Assembly: GCA_044508625.1 (NCBI GenBank)
Contig: JBIQHJ010000003.1
Location: 94,595-158,594, forward strand
DNA length: 64,000 nucleotides
Direction: 5' to 3'
From: Castellaniella sp044508625
GTDB lineage: Bacteria; Pseudomonadota; Gammaproteobacteria; Burkholderiales; Burkholderiaceae_B
Shown: positions 40,553 through 48,868 of the stretch, in pieces
How the letters are laid out: every line of letters begins with the position of its first letter
Numbering within the stretch: position 1 is the stretch's first letter
The notes under the pieces: generated by a model
Seen by the model: only the letters and a program-made list of their open reading frames with translations
Told to the model about the DNA's origin: nothing
Databases searched by the model: none
Position numbers and translations under genes: made by a program

Positions 40553-40586
40553 TTACGCATTGCGTGTTAGGATTACGCTGTAATAT
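40553..40586 (+). promoter_or_regulatory. P450 promoter with second copy of the IclR-type motif
   Basis: The 26-bp sequence 40553-40578 begins TTACGCATTGCGT, with a perfect palindrome ACGCATTGCGT, and ends GATTACGC. It repeats the motif at 35874 with the same spacing. TAATAT (40581-40586) could be the -10 element with TTGCGT as -35. This gives the P450 gene its own start while sharing control with the phenol hydroxylase operon. Confidence 0.58.
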
Positions 40587-40616
40587 TGATTCAAGTCAAA
40601 TTTAGAGGTCTATGCC

Positions 40617-42974
40617 ATGACGCAAGAGACTATCGACGCCGAGGCGGCCGCCTGTCCGGTGGCGCACGGCGGGGCCGCGTCCCCGGCGCCCCGGGGCTGC
40701 CCCGTCCATGCGCAGGCCGCCGCATTCGATCCCTTCCAGGATCCCTTCATGGAGAACCCGTCCGAGTTCGTGCGCTGGGCGCGCGAGCAGGCGCCGGTGT
40801 TCTACAGTCCCAAGCTCGATTACTGGGTGGTGACCCGCTACCAGGCGATCAAGGACATCTTTCGCGACCCGATCACCTTCAGCCCCTCGAACACGCTGGA
40901 ATCCCTGGCGCCCCCCTCCGAGGAGGCGAACGCCATCCTGAAGTCCTACGGCTACGCCATGAACCGCACCCTGGTCAACGAGGACGAGCCGGTGCACATG
41001 GCGCGCCGCCGGGTGCTGATGGCGCCGTTCACCCCCGACCACCTGCGCGAGCACGAGCCCATGGTGCGCCGCCTGGTCACCGAGGCGATCGACCGCTTCA
41101 TCGACGACGGCGAGGCGGACCTGTTCAAGAAGCTGCTCTGGGCCGTGCCGTTCTCGGTGGCGCTGCATTTCCTCGGGATCGACGACGAGCAGGACCGCGA
41201 GAAAATGCACGAGTTCTGCATCGCGCACACCAAGAACGCCTTCGGCCGCCCGACGCCCGAGGAGCGCGTCGAGGTGGCGCACGCGGTGGGCAAGTTCTGG
41301 GAGCTCTCGGGCAGCATCCTCGAAAAGATGAAGCGCACCCCCGACGGCCCGGGCTGGATGCGCTATTCGATCCGCCAGCAAAAAGAATACCCCGACGTGG
41401 TGACGGATTCTTACCTGCATTCCATGATGATGGCCATCATCGTGGCGGCCCACGAGTCCACGTCCTTCGCCTCCGCCAACGCCATCAAGATGCTGCTCGA
41501 GCACCGCGAGGTCTGGGAGGACCTGTGCGAGGACCCGGCGCTCATTTCGCCGGCCGTCGAGGAATGCCTGCGCCACAACGGGCCGATCGCCTCCTGGCGG
41601 CGCCGCGCCACGCGCGACGTCGAGATCGAGGGCGTGCGCATCCCCGCCGGCTCGCGCCTGCTGCTGGTGGTGTCCTCGGCCAATCACGATCCGCGCCATT
41701 TCGGCGATCCCGACTTCTTCGACATCCGGCGCGACAACGCGATCGAGCATCTGTCCTTCGGCTTCGGCGCGCACCAGTGCCTGGGCAAGAACATCGGCCG
41801 CATGGAAATGCAGATCATCATCGGCGAGCTGACGCGGCGCCTGCCGCACATGCAACTGGTGCCCCAGCAGTTCCATTACGTGCACAACCTGGCGTTCCGG
41901 GGCCCGCAGAACCTGCTGGTGCGCTGGGATCCCGCCCTCAACCCCGAGCGCTCGGACCCGAGCGTGCGCGAGCGCAGCCACGAGATCCGCTTTGGCGGCC
42001 CCCTCGCCAGCAGCATCGTGCGCAAGCTCGAGGTCGTGGCGGCGGACACGGTCGCGCCCGACATCGTGCGCCTGCGCCTGGCCTCGCCCGTGGGCGCCGA
42101 GCTGCCGAGCTGGACGCCCGGCGCGCACGTGGACGTCGAGTGCGGCGACACCGGCCTGTCGCGCCAGTATTCGCTGTGCGGCGACCTGGACGACCGGCGC
42201 CACTGGGAGATCGCCGTCCTGCACGATCCCGCCAGCCGCGGGGGGTCGCAATGGATACACCGCTACGCGCGCCCCGGCGCCGTCCTGCGGCTGCGGGGCC
42301 CGCGCAACCATTTCCGCATGGACGAGGACGCCGGCGGGCGCCTGCTGCTGATCGCCGGCGGCATCGGGATCACCCCGATCATGGCGATGGCGCGGCATGC
42401 GCGCGACCAGGGCCGCGACTATGTCCTGCACTACAGTTGCTCCAGCCGCGGCCGGGCCGCGTTCCTGGACGCCCTGCGGGAACTGCACGGCGAGCGCCTG
42501 CGCCTGCACGTGAGCGACGAGGGCTCGCGCAACGATTTCGAGGCCCTGCTCGCCAGCCCGAGGGACGACACGCGCATCTATGCCTGCGGCCCCGAACGCA
42601 TGCTCGACGCCCTGCAAAAGGCCGTCGAGCGGGCGGGGTGGCGTCCCGAGGCCCTGCACGTCGAGCATTTCAGCAATGTCGCGCCCAAGCTCGATCCCGC
42701 GCACGAGCGGTCCTTCGGCATCGAGCTGCGCCATTCCGGCCTGAGCCTGCGCGTGCCGGCGGACAAGACCGTGCTCGATGTGCTCCATGCCAATAATATC
42801 GATGTCCAAAGCGATTGCCGCGAGGGCCTGTGCGGCACCTGCGAGGTCGGGGTGGTGTCGGGCGAGGTGGATCATCGCGACAGCGTCCTGAACCCGTCCG
42901 AGCGCAAGGCCAACGACCGCATGATGGCCTGCTGCTCGCGCTGCGTGTCCGGCGACCTGGTGCTGGACCTGTGA
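40617..42974 (+). CDS. Self-sufficient cytochrome P450 fused to phthalate-dioxygenase-type reductase (CYP116B-like)
   Basis: A 785-residue three-part fusion. Residues 1-440 are a P450 with the I-helix segment IIVAAHESTSF, ExxR-like VEECLRHNGP region and heme loop FGFGAHQCLG, with the thiolate Cys388. After a linker, about 460-690 form an FMN reductase (RQYSLCGD, LLIAGGIGITPIM, YACGPERML). The last 85 residues are a 2Fe-2S ferredoxin (SDCREGLCGTCEVG plus a late Cys). The enzyme needs only NAD(P)H and O2. Known CYP116B members dealkylate and hydroxylate aromatics and thiocarbamates. An N-terminal CPVAHG and GCPVH pair resembles motifs before the P450 fold. Its natural substrate may be converted into a phenol for the neighbouring enzyme. 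Confidence 0.95.
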   Translation: MTQETIDAEAAACPVAHGGAASPAPRGCPVHAQAAAFDPFQDPFMENPSEFVRWAREQAPVFYSPKLDYWVVTRYQAIKDIFRDPITFSPSNTLESLAPPSEEANAILKSYGYAMNRTLVNEDEPVHMARRRVLMAPFTPDHLREHEPMVRRLVTEAIDRFIDDGEADLFKKLLWAVPFSVALHFLGIDDEQDREKMHEFCIAHTKNAFGRPTPEERVEVAHAVGKFWELSGSILEKMKRTPDGPGWMRYSIRQQKEYPDVVTDSYLHSMMMAIIVAAHESTSFASANAIKMLLEHREVWEDLCEDPALISPAVEECLRHNGPIASWRRRATRDVEIEGVRIPAGSRLLLVVSSANHDPRHFGDPDFFDIRRDNAIEHLSFGFGAHQCLGKNIGRMEMQIIIGELTRRLPHMQLVPQQFHYVHNLAFRGPQNLLVRWDPALNPERSDPSVRERSHEIRFGGPLASSIVRKLEVVAADTVAPDIVRLRLASPVGAELPSWTPGAHVDVECGDTGLSRQYSLCGDLDDRRHWEIAVLHDPASRGGSQWIHRYARPGAVLRLRGPRNHFRMDEDAGGRLLLIAGGIGITPIMAMARHARDQGRDYVLHYSCSSRGRAAFLDALRELHGERLRLHVSDEGSRNDFEALLASPRDDTRIYACGPERMLDALQKAVERAGWRPEALHVEHFSNVAPKLDPAHERSFGIELRHSGLSLRVPADKTVLDVLHANNIDVQSDCREGLCGTCEVGVVSGEVDHRDSVLNPSERKANDRMMACCSRCVSGDLVLDL

Positions 42975-43000
42975 ACCGCGCCCGGCCGCCCGGGTCCATC

Positions 43001-43090
43001 GCGCCGGCCGGGGCCGCCGTGCCTTCCGGGGCCGGCGCATCCGTCCGGGCCGCCGTGGCGTCCGGCGCTGCGGTACCGTCCGGGACCATC
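43001..43090. repeat. Minisatellite: five 18-bp units after the P450 gene
   Basis: Five 18-bp units close to GTCCGTCCGGGCCGCC-like sequence run from 43001 to 43090 between the P450 stop and the binding-protein gene. They are diverged but keep the period, with a partial unit before them. No gene or terminator with a T-run is seen in this gap. Confidence 0.7.
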
Positions 43091-43142
43091 GCATCACTCT
43101 TTTTGCCTGTTGTCCATTGAATAAAGAACCGGGAGACAATCC

Positions 43143-44288
43143 ATGAAGTCAATGATTCGTTCCAGTCTGGCCGCCATCGCCCTCGCCGCCGTCGGCATGG
43201 TCTCGCATGCGGCCGAGGCGCCCATCAAGATCGGCGCCATCCTCTCCGTGACCGGGCCCGGCTCGTTCCTCGGCGACCCCGAGTCCAAGACCCTCAGGAT
43301 GTACGTGGACGAGATCAACAAGTCCGGCGGGGTGCTGGGCCGCAAGCTCGAGCTCGTGGAATACGACGACGGCAGCGATTCGAACAAGGCCAACGGCTTT
43401 GCCAAGCGCCTGATCTACGACGACAAGGTCGACGCCTTCCTCGTCGGCACCACCGGCTCGACCATGGCGGCGATCCCGCTCGCCGAAAAGGCCGAGGTGC
43501 CGCTGATGTCCCTGGGCGGCGCGATCGCCATCACCGAGCCGGTCAAGAAATGGGTCTTCAAGACGCCCCACACCGACCGCATGGCGGCCGAGAAGGTCTT
43601 CGAGGACATGAAAAAGCGCGGCTTCACCAAGATCGCCCTGCTGAGCGAGGCCAGCGGCTTCGGGCAGTCCGGCAAGAAGGAATCCGAAGCCACCGCCGGC
43701 AATTACGGCATCTCGATAATCGAGAACGAGACCTACGGCGCCAAGGACACCGACATGAGCCCGCAGCTCACCAAGATCCGCAGCAATCCCGAGGTGCAGG
43801 CGGTGTTCATCTTCGGTTTCGGGCAGGGGCCCGCCCTGGCGACGCGCAACTACCGCCAGCTCGGGATCAAGCTGCCCCTGTACCAGTCCCACGGCGTGGC
43901 CTCCGACCAGTTCATCAAGCTCGCCCGCGAGGCGGCCGACGGCGTGCGCCTGCCGTCCCCGGCCCTGATCGTGGCCGACCAGCTCTCGGGCAACGACAAG
44001 CAAAAGCCCGTGGTGGACGCCTACGTCAAGGCCTATTCCGCCCGCTGGAACGAAAACGTCTCCACCTTCGGCTCCTACGCCTATGACGGCCTGATGATCA
44101 TGGTCGAGGCGCTGAAGCGCGCCGGCACGACCGACAAGTACAAGTTCCGCGACGCCATCGAGAACACGCAGGGGTATGTCGGGACCACGGGTATTTTCAA
44201 CATGTCGGCCGCCGATCACACCGGCCTGGACCTGCGCGCCTTCAAGATGCTCGAGATCGACAACGGCAAGTGGAAGCTGATCGAATAG
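43143..44288 (+). CDS. ABC transporter substrate-binding protein (branched-chain amino acid/aromatic acid type)
   Basis: A 381-residue periplasmic-binding protein of the LivK type I fold. A signal peptide (MKSMIRSSLAAIALAAVGM) cleaves near SHA-A. IKIGAILSVTGPGSFLGDPE is the classic opening, and DNYAYDGL-like FGSYAYDGLMIMVEAL lies near the end. GGGAGA precedes the ATG. LivH, M, G and F permease and ATPase genes are absent on both sides, so it must share a transporter encoded elsewhere or act as a sensor. Its place after two aromatic oxygenase units suggests an aromatic ligand. Confidence 0.92.
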   Translation: MKSMIRSSLAAIALAAVGMVSHAAEAPIKIGAILSVTGPGSFLGDPESKTLRMYVDEINKSGGVLGRKLELVEYDDGSDSNKANGFAKRLIYDDKVDAFLVGTTGSTMAAIPLAEKAEVPLMSLGGAIAITEPVKKWVFKTPHTDRMAAEKVFEDMKKRGFTKIALLSEASGFGQSGKKESEATAGNYGISIIENETYGAKDTDMSPQLTKIRSNPEVQAVFIFGFGQGPALATRNYRQLGIKLPLYQSHGVASDQFIKLAREAADGVRLPSPALIVADQLSGNDKQKPVVDAYVKAYSARWNENVSTFGSYAYDGLMIMVEALKRAGTTDKYKFRDAIENTQGYVGTTGIFNMSAADHTGLDLRAFKMLEIDNGKWKLIE

Positions 44289-44494
44289 GCGGGCACGCGC
44301 CCCTTGTCGCGGCCGCGCCCGTGTTCGCGTCCCCGGCGATGGGCCGCTCCCCGGCCCGGCCGACGGCGGATCGCGTGCCCCGTCCCGTGATGGGTCCGGG
44401 GCGGCTCGGCTTTTGCGGCCACCTCGCCTTTTGCGAATAGGCGGGGGGCGGCCCGCGGCCTATCCTGCCGGCTCCAACCACTGAGGAGACGGCG

Positions 44495-45339
44495 ATGCGA
44501 GAGCGTCTGGATTGCGCGGTACTGGCCGCGGGGCGTGAGGATTGGGCGGCTTCACTGGCGGGGCCGCATGCCGGGGGCGCCTGCACCTGCATGCGCTGCC
44601 CGGCGCGCGGGGCGGCAGCGCCGCCGCGCTGCTGGCCGAGGCGGCCTCGTTGCGGGGCCGCTACGACGCCTGCCTGATGTACGTGGACGGCGGCGGGCTG
44701 GCAGAATGGCGCATGGCACTGGCCGCGGGACGCCGCCCCGATGCGCACCTGATCGCCTACGCGGTCGACCTGCGCGCCCGGGGCATCCACGACCTCTACG
44801 CGCTCGGGGTGGCCGATTTCGTCCGGCCGCCTTTCTGCGCCGAGTCCCTCAGGGCGCGGATCGAGCGCCTGCTGGACGGCGCCGCGCCTCCGGCGGCGCT
44901 CGGCGCCCAGAACCCTGCGGCGCTGGGCATCCCGCATCCGGCGGCGGCGTCCGACGCCGCGCGCCGGGCGGCGGTCCTGGCCGAGGACGATCCGTGCTAT
45001 GGTCTGCCGGTCCCGCCGGGGACGGCGATGGACGAGGGCGCGCTGTGCGCGACCATTCTCCAGCGCTCCGGCGCCGAGCTCGAGGCCTACGCCGTGGCGG
45101 TCGCCTCGCGCCAGGCGTCGTCGCGCGAGTCCTTCCGCGAGGCCAAGGGGCGCATCATCGAGCGCTTCGAGCGCGCCTACATCCATGCCGCCCTCGGCCG
45201 CCATCGCGGCAACATCGCGATGGCGGCGCGGGCCGCGCAAAAGCACCGGCGAGCCTTCTGGGCGCTGATGCGCAAGCATGACATCGACCCTTCGCCCTAC
45301 CGGGCGGAGGCTTCCCCCAGGGCCGCGCCGGACGGTTAA
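44495..45339 (+). CDS. Fis-type HTH regulator with degenerate receiver, apparent frameshift at a G5 tract
   Basis: Two frames must be joined to give a sensible protein. Frame one starts at ATG 44495 behind GAGGAG (MRERLDCAVLAAGREDW) and reaches the G run 44573-44577. The rest (RLHLHALPGARGG onward) is in another frame, open to 45339. One extra G would fuse them into about 281 residues. The N-terminal part resembles a response-regulator receiver with a changed end (ADFVRPPF where ADYLxKPF is usual). The C-terminal part has the Fis/NtrC-type helix-turn-helix: ALGRHRGNIAMAARAAQKHRRAFW. Either a sequencing error, a real pseudogene or slippage control is possible. The shorter 44542-45339 frame alone could also be used. 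It lies just before hemE. Confidence 0.6.
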
Positions 45340-45370
45340 AATCCCCGGCATTTCCATGAGGATTGCGCTT

Positions 45371-46441
45371 GTGCCCGAGCTTGAGAACGACGTCTTCCTG
45401 CGCGCGCTGCGGCGCGAGCCGGTGCCCTACACCCCGATCTGGCTGATGCGCCAGGCGGGCCGCTACCTGCCCGAGTACAACGAGACCCGGGCGCGGGCCG
45501 GATCCTTCATGGGCCTGGCGCAGAACCCGGAATACGCCTGCGAGGTCACCCTGCAGCCCCTGCGGCGCTTCGAACTGGACGCGGCCATCCTGTTCTCCGA
45601 CATCCTGACGGTGCCCGACGCCATGGGGCTGGGCCTGAGCTTCCAGGCGGGCGAGGGGCCGCGCTTTGCGCATCCCGTGCGCGACGAGGCCGCGGTCGGC
45701 GCCCTGCGCGTGCCCGACATGGATCGGCTGCGCTATGTCTTCGACGCGGTGTCCCTGATCCGCCGCGAGCTCGACGGCCGGGTGCCGCTGATCGGCTTTT
45801 CCGGCAGCCCGTGGACGCTGGCCTGCTACATGGTCGAGGGCTCGGGCAGCGACGATTACCGCCGCATCAAGACCATGCTCTACCAGCGCCCCGACCTGTT
45901 GCACCGGATCCTCGAGATCAATGCGCGCGCGGTCCGGGAATATCTCGAGGCCCAGATCCGCGCGGGCGCGCAGGCGGTGATGGTGTTCGACAGTTGGGGC
46001 GGGGTCCTGGCCGACGGCCTGTTCCAGCGGTTTTCGCTGGCCTACACCCGCCAGGTCCTCGACGGCCTGCCGCGCGAGCACGAGGGCCGGCACATCCCGT
46101 CCATCGTCTTCACCAAGGGCGGCGGGCCCTGGCTCGAGGACATCGCGGCCTGCGGCTGCGACGCCGTGGGCCTGGACTGGACGGTCAACCTGGCGGCCGC
46201 GCGCCGCCGGGTGTCCGATCGCGTGGCCTTGCAGGGCAACCTGGACCCGATGGCGCTGTTCGGGGGCGACCAGGCGATCCGCGCGGAGGCCCGCCGCGTG
46301 CTCGAGGATTTCGGGCCGGCGGGGGGCGGCGGCCATGTGTTCAACCTCGGGCACGGGATTTCCCAGTTCACGCCGCCCGAGGCGGTGTCCAGCCTGGTGG
46401 ATGAGGTGCACGCCGCCAGCCGCAAGTATCATGCTGCTTGA
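45371..46441 (+). CDS. hemE: Uroporphyrinogen decarboxylase HemE
   Basis: A 356-residue enzyme of haem biosynthesis that removes four acetate carboxyls from uroporphyrinogen III. It shows PIWLMRQAGRYLPEY (substrate Arg motif), ILFSDILTVPDAMGLGL (catalytic Asp), GFSGSPWTLACYMVEG and HVFNLGHGI near the end. GTG 45371 (GAGG at about 10 nt) gives the N-terminus PELENDVFLRAL typical of the family; ATG 45356 would add five residues. It closely resembles Bordetella HemE from memory. A hairpin with a T-run follows about 150 bp later. It marks a housekeeping segment with priA. Confidence 0.96.
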   Translation: MPELENDVFLRALRREPVPYTPIWLMRQAGRYLPEYNETRARAGSFMGLAQNPEYACEVTLQPLRRFELDAAILFSDILTVPDAMGLGLSFQAGEGPRFAHPVRDEAAVGALRVPDMDRLRYVFDAVSLIRRELDGRVPLIGFSGSPWTLACYMVEGSGSDDYRRIKTMLYQRPDLLHRILEINARAVREYLEAQIRAGAQAVMVFDSWGGVLADGLFQRFSLAYTRQVLDGLPREHEGRHIPSIVFTKGGGPWLEDIAACGCDAVGLDWTVNLAAARRRVSDRVALQGNLDPMALFGGDQAIRAEARRVLEDFGPAGGGGHVFNLGHGISQFTPPEAVSSLVDEVHAASRKYHAA

Positions 46442-46589
46442 GGGCCGGGCCGGCAGCCAGATGTTTATACACAAACCCATGCAGGCTAGGGTTTCCACTG
46501 GAAATCTTAGTTTTACATGAGACATGTGCCGTAACTAGTTGATTTTTAATTGACTTACTGGCGACATATCGCGGCGCAATACCGGAATC

Positions 46590-46608
46590 GGGCCCTCGGG
46601 CCCTTTTT
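46590..46608 (+). terminator. Rho-independent-like terminator after hemE
   Basis: GGGCCC-TC-GGGCCC followed by TTTTT lies about 150 bp after the hemE stop. The loop is very short, so a smaller GGCC-stem form is more realistic. The rest of the 282-bp spacer is AT-rich and holds a DnaA box. Confidence 0.5.
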
Positions 46609-46639
46609 CCGCCGGACGCCGGTCCAATTCTCCACAAAG

Positions 46640-46648
46640 TTATCCACA
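46640..46648 (+). promoter_or_regulatory. Consensus DnaA box TTATCCACA before priA
   Basis: TTATCCACA is a perfect match to the strong DnaA-box consensus and lies 76 bp before the priA start. No second exact box or AT-rich unwinding array is close, so it is not an origin. It may couple priA expression to DnaA level. Confidence 0.5.
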
Positions 46649-46723
46649 GGTGCTGCGCATTCCTCTAATCCATAGCCACGACAAGGGTTTTTTTCTCCGG
46701 CCTCGCGCCGGGGGAGGGGCGTC

Positions 46724-48868
46724 GTGACGATGGCGGCGGCCGAAAAAGCCCCCGGCGGGAAAATATCGCCGGCCGACGGTGCGGCCGCCGGGACTCAAAC
46801 GAAGGGCGGCGGCGGGGGGCAATGTATCTACTTGGCGGTCGCCCTGGACGTGCCCCTGCCCGGATTGTTCGACTACACGCACGAGACGCCCGTGGCGCCC
46901 GGCACCCGGGTGCTGGTGAGCTTCGGAAACCGCCGGATGGTCGGCATGGTCCGGGCCCGGCGCGAGGCGCCGGCCGTCGAGGCCGGGCGTGTCAAGGCGA
47001 TCGAGGCCGTCCTGGACGACCTGCCGCCCATGCCGGACGACTGGATGCGCCTGGCGGATTTCGCGGCCAGCTATTACCACCGGCCCCTGGGCGAGGTGCT
47101 GCTGCCGGTCCTGCCGGCCAGCCTGCGCAAACCCTCCGCCTACCTGGGCCCGCGCGCCGCGGGCGGCCCGGTGCGGCGCGCCGACCGGCGCCCCGGCCGG
47201 GCCCGCGCGCGCGGCGGGGATCTCGCGGCCGTGTCGGCCCCGCCGGAACTGAACGCCGGCCAGGCCGCCGCCTGGGGCGAACTGCGCGCGATGATGTCCC
47301 CGGGCGGCGATCCCGGCGTCGCGCTGCTGCACGGGATCACCGGCAGCGGCAAGACCGAGCTCTACCTGCGCCTGGCGGCGGAGGCGCTGGCGCGGGGCCG
47401 CCAAGTGCTGCTGCTGGTGCCCGAGATCAACCTGACGCCCCAGCTCGAGCAGATCGTGCAGGCGCGCCTCGGCAATGTCGCGGTCATGCACAGCAAGCTC
47501 TCCGAGGGCGAGCGCCTGCGCGCCTGGCTGCGGGCCGCGCGCGGCGAGGCCGCCATCCTGCTGGGGACGCGCCTGGCGCTGTTCGTGCCGCTGCCGCGGC
47601 TCGGCCTGATCGTCGTCGACGAGGAGCACGACACGTCCTACAAGCAGCAGGAGGGCCTGCGGTACTCGGCGCGCGATCTCGCGGTGTGGCGCGGGCACGA
47701 CCTGGGCGTGCCGGTCGTGCTGGGCTCGGCCACGCCCTCGCTCGAGACCTGGCGCCGGGCCCGGCGCGGGGATTACCGGCACGTGTCCCTGCCGGGGCGC
47801 GCGCTGGCCCAGCCGCTGCCCGAGGTGCGCCTGGTCGACACCCGGCGCGCCCAGCTCGAGCAGGGATTCACGCCGCAGCTCCTGGCCGGGCTCGAGGCGC
47901 GACTGGATCGCGGCGAGCAGAGCCTGATCTTCATCAACCGCCGCGGCTACGCCCCGGTGCTGCGCTGCGCCTCCTGCGGCTGGGTCAGCCAGTGCGCGCG
48001 CTGCACCGCCTACACGGTGCTGCACCGACACGCCGGCGGACGCCGCCACACCCTGCAATGCCACCACTGCGGCGACTGCGCCGCGCCGCCGCGCGCCTGC
48101 CCGGATTGCGGCGACCAGGACGTCCGGCCCATGGGGCGCGGCACCCAGCGGATCGAGGAATTCCTCGGCGAGCGTTTCCCCGGCGCGCGCGTTCTGCGCA
48201 TCGACGCGGACGCCACCCGGCGCAAGGGCAGCGCCGAGATGCTGTTTTCCAAGGTGCACGCCGGCGAGGCCGACATCCTGGTGGGCACCCAGATGGTGTC
48301 CAAGGGCCATGACTACGCCCGCCTCGGCCTGGTGGGCGTGCTGGATGCCGATACGATGCTGTTCGCGCAGGATTTCCGCGCGCCCGAGCGCCTGTTCGCC
48401 CAGCTCATGCAGGTGGCGGGCCGCGCCGGGCGGCGCGAGGGCGGCGCCGAGGTCATGGTCCAGACCGATTATCCCGAGCAGGCCGTCTACCAGGCCCTGC
48501 GCGCCCATGACTACGCGCGCTTTGCCGAGGCCGCCCTCGCCGAGCGCGAGGAGCTCGGCCTGCCGCCATTTTCCCACCAGGCCCTGCTGACCGCGCAGGC
48601 GCGCCACCTGCGCGACGCGCTGGCCTTCCTCGGCGAGGCGCGGGGCCTGGCGCAGGCCCTGCCCCAGGGGGAGGGCGTGCGTCTCTACGATGCGGTGCCC
48701 CTGCGCGTGGTGCGTGTCGCCAATGTCGAGCGGGCGCAATTGCTGGTCGAGGCCGACGGACGCGGCGCCCTGCATCGGCTGCTGCGCCCCTGGCTGGCCG
48801 AGGTGCACGCCCTGGCCCAGGGCCGGCCCGTGCGCTGGGGGATCGAGATCGATCCCCAGGAGATCTGA
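46724..48868 (+). CDS. priA: Primosomal helicase PriA
   Basis: A 714-residue replication-restart helicase. The order is an N-terminal DNA-binding domain (LAVALDVPLPGLFDY), Walker A GITGSGKTELYL (about 205), VDEEHDTSYKQQEG (DEEH box), SATPSLET, then two zinc-binding clusters of eight cysteines in CASCGWVSQC and CHHCGDCAAPPRACPDCG, and helicase motifs V/VI (QMVSKGHDY, QVAGRAGRR). GTG 46724 follows GAGGGG; an ATG two codons later is possible. The first 35 residues are a family-atypical Gly-rich extension. PriA reloads DnaB at stalled forks. Its stop overlaps the next helicase gene (TGATG). Confidence 0.95.
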   Translation: MTMAAAEKAPGGKISPADGAAAGTQTKGGGGGQCIYLAVALDVPLPGLFDYTHETPVAPGTRVLVSFGNRRMVGMVRARREAPAVEAGRVKAIEAVLDDLPPMPDDWMRLADFAASYYHRPLGEVLLPVLPASLRKPSAYLGPRAAGGPVRRADRRPGRARARGGDLAAVSAPPELNAGQAAAWGELRAMMSPGGDPGVALLHGITGSGKTELYLRLAAEALARGRQVLLLVPEINLTPQLEQIVQARLGNVAVMHSKLSEGERLRAWLRAARGEAAILLGTRLALFVPLPRLGLIVVDEEHDTSYKQQEGLRYSARDLAVWRGHDLGVPVVLGSATPSLETWRRARRGDYRHVSLPGRALAQPLPEVRLVDTRRAQLEQGFTPQLLAGLEARLDRGEQSLIFINRRGYAPVLRCASCGWVSQCARCTAYTVLHRHAGGRRHTLQCHHCGDCAAPPRACPDCGDQDVRPMGRGTQRIEEFLGERFPGARVLRIDADATRRKGSAEMLFSKVHAGEADILVGTQMVSKGHDYARLGLVGVLDADTMLFAQDFRAPERLFAQLMQVAGRAGRREGGAEVMVQTDYPEQAVYQALRAHDYARFAEAALAEREELGLPPFSHQALLTAQARHLRDALAFLGEARGLAQALPQGEGVRLYDAVPLRVVRVANVERAQLLVEADGRGALHRLLRPWLAEVHALAQGRPVRWGIEIDPQEI

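Noticed and set aside
40602..43139. An 845-residue open frame antisense to the P450 fusion
   Set aside because: No recognisable domain, and it mirrors the codon structure of a well-supported gene on the other strand.
46442..46723. Possible replication origin before priA
   Set aside because: Only one exact DnaA box, and no dnaA, parAB or repeated boxes nearby.
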